64,000 bases of DNA from Pseudoruegeria sp039972875 (GTDB lineage: Bacteria > Pseudomonadota > Alphaproteobacteria > Rhodobacterales > Rhodobacteraceae), in NCBI GenBank assembly GCA_039972875.1, contig JBDWMA010000011.1, forward strand, positions 40,756 through 104,755, read 5' to 3'. The notes under the pieces are model-generated. The model worked only from the letters and a program-made list of their open reading frames with translations. It was not told the origin of the DNA and did no database searches. This document shows, in pieces, positions 1-6,169 of the stretch. The translations under genes were made by a program, and so were the position numbers. Position 1 is the first letter of the stretch; each line of letters starts with the position of its first letter.

Positions 1-876
1 ATTCACGTGTTTGCCGATGAAATCTTTGTTCACCGCATCATTTTCAATAATGTAATTGGCAATGGCATTCAGCAGGATCATGTCCGTTTGTGGTGTGAAC
101 ACCATCGGGATGTCTGCCAGATCAAAGCTGCGGTGGGTATAGGTCGACAATACTGCGACCTGCACATGAGGATAGCTGAATTTGCGGTCGGCGATCCGGG
201 TCCATAGGATCGGATGCATTTCCGCCATGTTAGACCCCCAGAGCACAAAGGCATCTGCGTGCTCAAAATCATCATAGCAGCCCATCGGCTCATCTATGCC
301 AAAAGAGCGCATAAAGCCGACCACGGCTGAGGCCATGCAATGTCGCGCATTTGGGTCAATGTTATTGGAGCGAAAGCCCGCCTTCATCAGTTTAGAGGCT
401 GCATAGCCCTCCCAGACTGTCCATTGGCCGGAGCCGAACATCCCAATGGCCTCAGGCCCTTTGGCTTTGAGGGTCGCTTTCCATTTCTCAGCCATGATAT
501 CAAAGGCTTCGTCCCAGCTAACAGGTTCGAAATCACCGTTTTTGTCGAAGACGCCATCTTTTTTACGCAAAAGCGGCTGTTCAAGACGATCCCCGCCATA
601 AAGGATCTTCGACAGGAAATACCCTTTGATGCAGTTCAGGCCCTTGTTGACTTCGGCAGCGGCATCACCATGAGTGGCAACAACTCGACCTGCTTTGGTT
701 GCGACCATGATCGAACAGCCTGTACCGCAAAAGCGGCACGCGGCTTTGGACCATTTCAAATCCGTCAGCGTGGCATCGGTGACCAGGTTCTGTGCCGCGA
801 CCGGCATGCCCGCCGCGGCTGCGGCTGCGGCGATCGCTTGCGATTTAATAACCGCTCTTCGAGTCATTTTAACCAT
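1..876 (-). CDS. napA: Periplasmic nitrate reductase catalytic subunit NapA (N-terminal 292 residues, cut by window edge)
   Basis: Reduces nitrate to nitrite in the periplasm using a Mo-bis-MGD centre and one [4Fe-4S] cluster. The reading frame runs from an ATG at 876 to the first base of the window, so only the N-terminal part is present. A twin-arginine signal is visible (TRRAVIK at residues 5-11, then an Ala-rich stretch). The cluster cysteines follow as C47-x2-C50-x3-C54 with a fourth in GLNCIKGYF near residue 82. RHCMASAVV carries the cysteine expected to ligate molybdenum. The start has a GAGGA ribosome site 6 nt upstream; a second ATG three codons later is possible. It is the last visible gene of napEFDA, 27 bp after napD; the remaining nap genes must lie to the left of the window. 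Confidence 0.95.
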   Translation of the reverse strand, partial: MVKMTRRAVIKSQAIAAAAAAAGMPVAAQNLVTDATLTDLKWSKAACRFCGTGCSIMVATKAGRVVATHGDAAAEVNKGLNCIKGYFLSKILYGGDRLEQPLLRKKDGVFDKNGDFEPVSWDEAFDIMAEKWKATLKAKGPEAIGMFGSGQWTVWEGYAASKLMKAGFRSNNIDPNARHCMASAVVGFMRSFGIDEPMGCYDDFEHADAFVLWGSNMAEMHPILWTRIADRKFSYPHVQVAVLSTYTHRSFDLADIPMVFTPQTDMILLNAIANYIIENDAVNKDFIGKHVN

Positions 877-903
877 GGGATTCCTCGCTTTTATGGCTGG
901 GAT

Positions 904-1167
904 CTATTCGGGCAGTCCATCCTGACCGTCATCTATTTGGTGAAACACAAGAGACGCGTTCACGACCCCTGGCAAAATTTGTATAATATCGAGCGCATCA
1001 ATGATGGCGCGTTCAGTTTCGGTTTCCATCGCGACGACCAGCTTTCCTGCGGGATCTCGCATGGCAACCTCTGCACATGGAAGGGATTCGATCTGTCGGG
1101 ATACCGCATCAAGTGTTTCGGGTTTGGCCGTAATCAACAGGCTGGAAATATGGGCTAGTTCGCTCAT
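904..1167 (-). CDS. napD: NapD chaperone for NapA maturation
   Basis: A cytoplasmic chaperone of 87 residues that, in the family, binds the twin-arginine signal of NapA and holds back export until the cofactor is in. The sequence starts MSELAHISSLLI and shows the short ferredoxin-like NapD pattern, including PGVVNASLVFHQ near the C-terminus. Its ATG overlaps the napF stop codon (ATGA), which fits translational coupling. An open frame extends further upstream inside napF, but the ATG at 1167 is the only start that gives a normal NapD length. Confidence 0.9.
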   Translation of the reverse strand: MSELAHISSLLITAKPETLDAVSRQIESLPCAEVAMRDPAGKLVVAMETETERAIIDALDIIQILPGVVNASLVFHQIDDGQDGLPE

Positions 1168-1676
1168 GCTGCGACCTCTGATTTGGGAAAGGCGATGGAT
1201 ATGGCATCTGCGGGGCAGGGTGCGATGCATGCACCACATCCGGTGCAATCCTGAGGGTTAAGATGTACGCCCCCGGATCGCCCAATTTGGTAATCGAATG
1301 TCATTGCCCCTGCATCACAATTCTCGGCGCAAACTCTGCATTCCACACTTTGATGCATTAAGCAGTTTGTCCCGATTTCAACCAGATGTGAAAAGGGCGC
1401 AGATGACTGATCAAACACCGGTTCAGTGCAAATATCCGAGCATTTGTTGCAAAATGTACATTCCCCGTCGCTGAAATCAACGAAGGGTTTGTCATTTTGA
1501 TCCGCGACTAAAATAGCCTCAGGACAGGCAGACAGACAATCGCCACAAGCTGTACAATGTGCCGTAATGCTATCAGTTGAACTGTAAGGTGGGCGGGGAA
1601 CAACCTGAGATTGGGCAACCTTTTGACCCAGTAAAAACTGGCGCCGTGATGGGGCTGCTGCAGATGTTCCGGTCAT
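1164..1676 (-). CDS. napF: Ferredoxin-type protein NapF
   Basis: Cytoplasmic iron-sulfur protein of 170 residues thought to help mature or reduce NapA. It begins MTGTSAAAPSRRQFLLGQ, typical of NapF, and has several clusters of cysteines: CTACGDCLSACPE, CTFCNKCSDIC, CRVCAENCDAG and CTGCGACIAPCP, enough for multiple [4Fe-4S] clusters. The start at 1676 is chosen over an earlier in-frame ATG because the earlier one lies inside napE; a GGGAG site sits about 10 nt before 1676. The gene follows napE by 5 bp and overlaps napD by 4 bp. Confidence 0.92.
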   Translation of the reverse strand: MTGTSAAAPSRRQFLLGQKVAQSQVVPRPPYSSTDSITAHCTACGDCLSACPEAILVADQNDKPFVDFSDGECTFCNKCSDICTEPVFDQSSAPFSHLVEIGTNCLMHQSVECRVCAENCDAGAMTFDYQIGRSGGVHLNPQDCTGCGACIAPCPADAISIAFPKSEVAA

Positions 1677-1681
1677 TTCAA

Positions 1682-1852
1682 TTAGCTCCCTGGGGGGCCG
1701 AGAATGATCTGTGACATCCAGACGAAAAACCCCCATCCGCCGACAATGGCAATGCTGAGGACCGGGACAAAAACAACCAACAGCAAAAAGACTGCCAGAC
1801 GTTCTTTGGATTTTGGAACGTCTTCAACGTGTGGCTTTGCGAGATCACTCAT
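1682..1852 (-). CDS. napE: Small membrane protein NapE
   Basis: A 56-residue single-span membrane protein, first gene of the nap operon. Residues 1-18 are polar (MSDLAKPHVEDVPKSKER) and residues 19-47 form a transmembrane helix ending in GGWGFFVWMSQII, the recognisable NapE signature. Its molecular role is not established. The ATG at 1852 has an almost perfect AGGAGG ribosome site five bases upstream. Upstream lie an FNR-type box and two palindromes described separately. Confidence 0.9.
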   Translation of the reverse strand: MSDLAKPHVEDVPKSKERLAVFLLLVVFVPVLSIAIVGGWGFFVWMSQIILGPPGS

Positions 1853-1872
1853 GACGTCCTCCTACGGATAAG

Positions 1873-1893
1873 TTATGCCCAAGAGTGGCATAA
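1873..1893. promoter_or_regulatory. 7-7-7 inverted repeat in the nap promoter region
   Basis: TTATGCC, a 7-nt spacer, then GGCATAA: a perfect inverted repeat 21-41 nt upstream of the napE start. If the FNR-type box at 1915-1928 acts at -41.5, the start of transcription would be near 1880, so this repeat would overlap the -10 region and start point, a typical repressor position. The binding protein is unknown. Confidence 0.45.
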
Positions 1894-1914
1894 ATCACAA
1901 AAACGTCAACGACT

Positions 1915-1928
1915 TTGATCTCGCTCAA
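1915..1928 (-). promoter_or_regulatory. FNR/FnrL-type box upstream of napEFDA
   Basis: TTGAT-CTCG-CTCAA matches the FNR consensus TTGAT-N4-ATCAA at 9 of 10 positions. Its centre is about 69 nt before the napE ATG, which would allow transcription to begin about 27 nt before the start codon with the box at -41.5. fnrL itself is in this window at 45,786. Confidence 0.6.
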
Positions 1929-1974
1929 TTTGGCTCAAGAGAATCACAAGTAGATGAACGCACCACGAATCAAC

Positions 1975-2001
1975 GTATTTCCCATTTAAATTGGGAAATA
2001 C
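1975..2001. promoter_or_regulatory. 10-7-10 palindrome between tlpA-like gene and nap
   Basis: GTATTTCCCA, 7-nt AT-only spacer, TGGGAAATAC. Arms are a perfect 10-bp match. It lies after the stop of the TlpA-like gene and about 125 nt before napE, both on the minus strand. There is no T-run after it in either direction, so it reads as an operator rather than a terminator. Confidence 0.45.
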
Positions 2002-2065
2002 GATGCGAGTAATATCGAGTGGTATTGTGGAGGTTGTGGTGAGAAGCCAGCGAGACCGTGGTCTT

Positions 2066-2620
2066 TTATTCTTCGCTCAGGGCCTTTAGAATCGCGATGG
2101 CGCTTTCGCTGTTCCACTCTGCATCGCCACGTAAGCGGGCGATTTCACGACCCTCAGTATCAACGATTAATGTAATGGGTAGGCCCAAAACAGCCATGTC
2201 TCGGGCTAAAGTTTGCTTTGGGTCGAGTAGAATTGGTAGGTGTTTGATCTCAGCCTCAGCAAAAAACTTCTTGAGCGCTGGCTGTGGGTTGCGACCTGTT
2301 GCGATCGGTACGACTTCAAACGTGTCGCCCCCGAGTTCGGCCTGCAATTGATCAAGCGATGGCATCTCGTGACGGCAAGGCGCGCACCAAGTTGCCCAGA
2401 AATTCACCAGTAGGACTTTGCCTTGGTAATCGGCGAATGTAAATTTATTCCCGTCCTCATCGGTGAAGGCTTCCTCGGACAGTGGTTTTGCCTCACTGTG
2501 AAAGACCAATTTTTTCATATCGCCTTCGCGCAGGGCCTCTATGTCTGACATATCGGCAAAGGCAGGAATTGCACCAAAGGCAAGGGCGGTATAGAGAACC
2601 GCATAACGAAGAACGCGCAT
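2066..2620 (-). CDS. TlpA-family periplasmic thiol:disulfide oxidoreductase
   Basis: A 184-residue exported thioredoxin-fold protein likely to reduce disulfides in the periplasm, for example in cytochrome c or oxidase maturation; the precise partner is not shown. Residues 1-22 form a signal peptide ending AFA-D. The redox motif WCAPC has its cysteines at 79 and 82 within NFWATWCAPCRHEMP, and LGLPITLIV supplies the cis-proline loop. The ATG at 2620 has a GGAGGG ribosome site; a longer frame beginning at 2800 is rejected because it would run into argH on the other strand. It is divergent from argH with only 27 bp between the two start codons. Confidence 0.88.
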   Translation of the reverse strand: MRVLRYAVLYTALAFGAIPAFADMSDIEALREGDMKKLVFHSEAKPLSEEAFTDEDGNKFTFADYQGKVLLVNFWATWCAPCRHEMPSLDQLQAELGGDTFEVVPIATGRNPQPALKKFFAEAEIKHLPILLDPKQTLARDMAVLGLPITLIVDTEGREIARLRGDAEWNSESAIAILKALSEE

Positions 2621-2647
2621 ATTTTCCCTCCGAAGGGTGACATAGAC

Positions 2648-4054
2648 ATGACCGAGAATACCAAGAACAACAAAGCCTCCAACGCAATGTGGGGGGGGCG
2701 CTTTGCCTCTGGCCCGGATGCCATCATGGAAGCTATCAACGCTTCTATTGATTTTGATAAACGAATGGCGGCTCAGGACGTTCAGGGATCTCGTGCCCAC
2801 GCAGCCATGTTGGCCGCCCAGGGTATCATTACCGATAACGATGCTGATGCCATTCGTGAAGGGCTTCTCACGGTCTTGTCAGAGATTGAGACCGGAGATT
2901 TCGCATTTTCTGCTGCGCTGGAAGATATTCACATGAATGTTGAAGCGCGCCTGAAAGAAGTCATCGGTGAACCTGCCGGACGCTTGCACACAGGTCGAAG
3001 CCGAAACGACCAAGTTGCGACAGATTTTAAACTTTGGGTGCGGGATCAAATGGACGCCGCCATTCAGGGCCTAGAGGCGCTGGTTCGGGCGCTAATGGCG
3101 CAAGCCGAAGCAGGCGCGGATTGGGTGATGCCCGGTTTTACCCATTTGCAGACTGCGCAGCCGGTGACATGGGGGCATCACATGATGGCTTACGTGGAAA
3201 TGTTTGGCCGTGATATCAGCCGTTTCAAAGACGCACGTTCGCGCATGAACGAATCTCCGCTTGGATCTGCAGCGCTCGCTGGGACGTCGTTCCCGATCGA
3301 CCGTGACATGACGGCTGAAGCATTGGGTTTTGACCGCCCGACGGCAAACTCATTGGATGCCGTGGCTGATCGTGATTTTGCGCTGGAATTTTTGTCAACC
3401 TCGACCATTACAGCAATGCACCTTAGCCGTTTTGCCGAGGAACTGGTGATTTGGTCCTCTGCGCAATTCCGTTTTGTGGCTCTGTCGGACCGGTTTTCAA
3501 CCGGATCCTCCATTATGCCACAAAAGAAAAACCCCGACGCGGCAGAGTTGATCCGTGCGAAGATCGGACGGATCATGGGGGCAATGGTTGGGCTGTTCAC
3601 TGTGATGAAAGGTCTTCCTTTGGCCTATTCCAAGGACATGCAGGAAGACAAAGAACAGGTCTTTGATGCGGCCGACAGTCTTATGCTCGCTTTGGCTGCC
3701 ATGACCGGCATGGTCAGTGATATGACGGCCAACCGCCCTTCGTTGGAAGTGGCTGCCGCCAGCGGGTTTTCAACCGCGACGGATTTGGCGGACTGGCTTG
3801 TGCGCGAGCTAAACATGCCGTTCCGTGATGCACATCACGTGACGGGGTCGTTGGTTGCCATGGCTGAAAAACAAGGGTGCGATTTACCCGATCTTAGCCT
3901 TGAGGACATGCAATCGGTTCACGATGCAATTAATGCCTCTGTTTTCGATGTGTTGGGTGTGCATAATTCAGTGGCGAGTCGTCAATCTTATGGTGGTACC
4001 GCTCCTGATCAAGTGCGCGCTCAGGTCGCCCGTTGGAAAGAGATACTGGGATGA
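2648..4054 (+). CDS. argH: Argininosuccinate lyase
   Basis: Last step of arginine synthesis: argininosuccinate to arginine plus fumarate. Full length at 468 residues. The fumarase/lyase superfamily signature GSSIMPQKKNPD begins at residue 286, and HTGRSRNDQV and TAQPVTWGHH supply the other active-site segments. The ribosome site before 2648 is weak (AGGG about 13 nt upstream), but the N-terminus (TENTKNNKASNAMWGGRF) resembles other family members. A run of eight G bases at 2691-2698 encodes the conserved WGGRF. The gene heads a packed plus-strand run to 8695, with its stop overlapping the next start (ATGA). Confidence 0.96.
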   Translation: MTENTKNNKASNAMWGGRFASGPDAIMEAINASIDFDKRMAAQDVQGSRAHAAMLAAQGIITDNDADAIREGLLTVLSEIETGDFAFSAALEDIHMNVEARLKEVIGEPAGRLHTGRSRNDQVATDFKLWVRDQMDAAIQGLEALVRALMAQAEAGADWVMPGFTHLQTAQPVTWGHHMMAYVEMFGRDISRFKDARSRMNESPLGSAALAGTSFPIDRDMTAEALGFDRPTANSLDAVADRDFALEFLSTSTITAMHLSRFAEELVIWSSAQFRFVALSDRFSTGSSIMPQKKNPDAAELIRAKIGRIMGAMVGLFTVMKGLPLAYSKDMQEDKEQVFDAADSLMLALAAMTGMVSDMTANRPSLEVAAASGFSTATDLADWLVRELNMPFRDAHHVTGSLVAMAEKQGCDLPDLSLEDMQSVHDAINASVFDVLGVHNSVASRQSYGGTAPDQVRAQVARWKEILG

Positions 4055-4356
4055 AACATCTTATTGCCGTTTTTGTGATGGTCGTTTTGGCGTCCTGCAG
4101 CAATCCCCGGCCCAGTGTCGGGGTAAGCGGTGACGGAAACGGTGATGTGGATGTGAATGCGGCAGTGAGCTCGGATGTGGGTGAAAACTCCAGCGTGCAC
4201 GTTGGTACCGGGGGCGCTGGGGTAAGCACGGGATCTGGGAACACAAACGTTTATGTTGGTACCGGCGGGGCGGGTGTTTCAGTTAGCAACGGTCCGCTAA
4301 GTGTCGGCGTCGGCACTGGCGGTCCGCGTTGGGGTATAGGATGGGGCTGGTGGTAA
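4051..4356 (+). CDS. Glycine-rich repeat lipoprotein of unknown function
   Basis: Unrecognised 101-residue protein. A lipoprotein signal is clear: MKHLIAVFVMVVLASC, lipobox LASC with the cysteine at residue 16. The mature part has almost no bulky residues until its end and repeats a short unit, VGTGGAGVS twice and VGTGGP once, separated by Ser/Asn-rich stretches; the tail is WGIGWGWW. This pattern suggests a regular beta structure or an extended surface coat, which is inference. The start ATG overlaps the argH stop, so it is co-translated with argH, and the next lipoprotein begins 2 bp after its stop. Confidence 0.7.
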   Translation: MKHLIAVFVMVVLASCSNPRPSVGVSGDGNGDVDVNAAVSSDVGENSSVHVGTGGAGVSTGSGNTNVYVGTGGAGVSVSNGPLSVGVGTGGPRWGIGWGWW

Positions 4357-4358
4357 AG

Positions 4359-4511
4359 ATGCGCTTTGCAATATTGGTTTTGACAGGGCTTGTTTTAGCA
4401 GGCTGCGGCGTGAATGGGGCACCTGTGCGACCCACGGTAGGCTCTGACACTAGCGCCCCAAACCTCACGATATCCGGCGAAATTAATGTAGGCGTCGTCA
4501 TCGACGATTAG
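4359..4511 (+). CDS. Very small lipoprotein of unknown function
   Basis: A 50-residue protein with a lipoprotein signal (MRFAILVLTGLVLAGC, lipobox LAGC). Only about 34 residues remain after processing and no domain is recognised. In-frame ATGs at 4329 and 4341 lie inside the preceding gene, so 4359 is preferred. It sits between argH and lysA, as do tiny lipoproteins in related Rhodobacteraceae; this position resembles the LptM/YifL-type lipoproteins found beside lysA in enterobacteria, but the resemblance is positional only. Confidence 0.6.
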   Translation: MRFAILVLTGLVLAGCGVNGAPVRPTVGSDTSAPNLTISGEINVGVVIDD

Positions 4512-4553
4512 TCATAGCGATTGAAACGTTGATGATCACCGAAGGATATTTTC

Positions 4554-4868
4554 GTGTCTAAGCTTCGTTATATTTATTTAGGCTTGGCGTTCATCGGTGC
4601 CTATCCGATGCTGTTTTTTATTCGATGGTTCGAAGAATTTGGCTATTCGCTAACGGGGATGGTGACGGCTTGGCATGCAAATGACGCTAGCAGTGGTCTT
4701 GTTTGGGATTTAACCATCTCGGCCATCGCCCTGACGCTCTGGGTATTGGCTGAAACGTTTCAGAACAAAACCTATCGCGGCCTATGGGCCATCTTGGCAA
4801 CATGGTGTATCGGCGTAAGTTGCGGATTGCCGCTTTATCTCTTTTTACGCTCAAGGGTTGATAACTGA
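4554..4868 (+). CDS. DUF2834-family membrane protein
   Basis: A 104-residue membrane protein with three predicted spans (about 7-26, 47-70 and 79-99), matching the DUF2834 pattern with the early YPMLFFIRWF segment. Function unknown. The start is GTG at 4554, preceded by GAAGGATA. Its stop codon overlaps the lysA ATG (TGATG), so it is coupled to lysA. Confidence 0.7.
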   Translation: MSKLRYIYLGLAFIGAYPMLFFIRWFEEFGYSLTGMVTAWHANDASSGLVWDLTISAIALTLWVLAETFQNKTYRGLWAILATWCIGVSCGLPLYLFLRSRVDN

Positions 4869-6133
4869 TGGATCATTTTCTGTATCGAGATGGTGTTTTA
4901 CACGCCGAAGACGTCGCCATCACAGATATTGCTGCAGCTGTGGGCACGCCATTCTATTTGTATTCAACGGCCACGCTGCAACGTCATTTTAAGCTGTTTG
5001 ACGATGCGCTCGTCGGAATGGAGCACTTAGTGTGCTTTGCAGTGAAATCCAATTCGAACCAAGCGGTTCTAAAGGTTCTGGCCGAAGCTGGCGCGGGTAT
5101 GGATGTGGTTTCTGGCGGTGAATATGCGCGGGCCCTTGCAGCAGGTGTGCCGGGCGACAAAATTGTTTTTTCCGGAGTTGGTAAAACCGCTTTGGAGATG
5201 AAAACCGCATTGATGGGCGGCATCCGCCAGTTCAACATCGAGTCTGAACCTGAAATGTTGGCGCTGAGTGCTGTAGCAGAAAGCCTTGGCGTTGTTGCGC
5301 CGGTGACCATTCGTGTAAATCCAGATGTTGATGCCAAAACCCATGCTAAAATTTCGACGGGCAAATCTGAAAACAAATTCGGTATTCCAATTGCCCGCGC
5401 CAAAGACGTCTACGCTATGGCCGCGTCGCTACCTGGCCTTCAGGTTATTGGAATCGATGTGCATATCGGCAGTCAGTTGACTGAACTGGAACCGTTTCGG
5501 TTGGCCTATGAAAAAGTTGCTGAATTGACCAAAATGCTGCGCGCCGAGGGACATGATATCAAACGGCTCGATTTGGGGGGGGGGCTTGGTATCCCCTATA
5601 CTCGCTCCAATGAGGCTCCGCCCTTGCCCATGGAATATGGTGCGATGATTAAGGATACTTTAGGTCATCTCGGCTGTGAAATAGAGATCGAACCCGGGCG
5701 TTTGATCTCTGGCAATGCAGGGGTGTTGGTATCAGGAGTGATCTATGTGAAATCTGGCGAAGGTCGTGATTTCTTGATTTTGGACGCGGCGATGAATGAT
5801 TTGATCCGCCCTGCCATGTATGAAGCGCATCACGACATTATCCCAATCATTGAGGCCACACCGGGCGTTGAGCAGCAGCCTTATGATATCGTTGGTCCCG
5901 TTTGTGAATCCGGCGATACATTTACCAAACAACGGATGATGCCGCCTCTTACCACCGGCGATTTGGTGGCTTTTCGGTCTGCGGGGGCCTATGGGGCCGT
6001 TATGGCGAGTGAGTATAATTCGCGGCCATTGATTCCAGAAGTTTTGGTGAAAGACGATCAATTCGCCGTCATTCGCGAACGACCTACCTATGAACAGATG
6101 ATCAACCGCGATACCATCCCATCGTGGCTCTAA
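4868..6133 (+). CDS. lysA: Diaminopimelate decarboxylase
   Basis: Converts meso-diaminopimelate to L-lysine, the last step of lysine synthesis. It has 421 residues, the usual length. Lys60 in CFAVKSNSN is the expected pyridoxal-phosphate lysine, GGGLGIPYT is the phosphate-binding loop, and VCESGDTF carries the cysteine and Asp/Glu used at the decarboxylase active site across the dimer interface. The phosphate loop is encoded by ten consecutive G bases (5575-5584), a slip-prone tract. The gene is overlapped by its upstream neighbour and followed after 36 bp by the DUF4175 gene. Confidence 0.96.
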   Translation: MDHFLYRDGVLHAEDVAITDIAAAVGTPFYLYSTATLQRHFKLFDDALVGMEHLVCFAVKSNSNQAVLKVLAEAGAGMDVVSGGEYARALAAGVPGDKIVFSGVGKTALEMKTALMGGIRQFNIESEPEMLALSAVAESLGVVAPVTIRVNPDVDAKTHAKISTGKSENKFGIPIARAKDVYAMAASLPGLQVIGIDVHIGSQLTELEPFRLAYEKVAELTKMLRAEGHDIKRLDLGGGLGIPYTRSNEAPPLPMEYGAMIKDTLGHLGCEIEIEPGRLISGNAGVLVSGVIYVKSGEGRDFLILDAAMNDLIRPAMYEAHHDIIPIIEATPGVEQQPYDIVGPVCESGDTFTKQRMMPPLTTGDLVAFRSAGAYGAVMASEYNSRPLIPEVLVKDDQFAVIRERPTYEQMINRDTIPSWL

Positions 6134-6169
6134 GGCGCGGACTCGCTGCGCCGCTTTGGTACGGGGAGT

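Noticed and set aside
340..1158. 272-codon plus-strand open frame at the left edge
   Set aside because: Antisense to napA and napD, both of which have clear family motifs on the minus strand.
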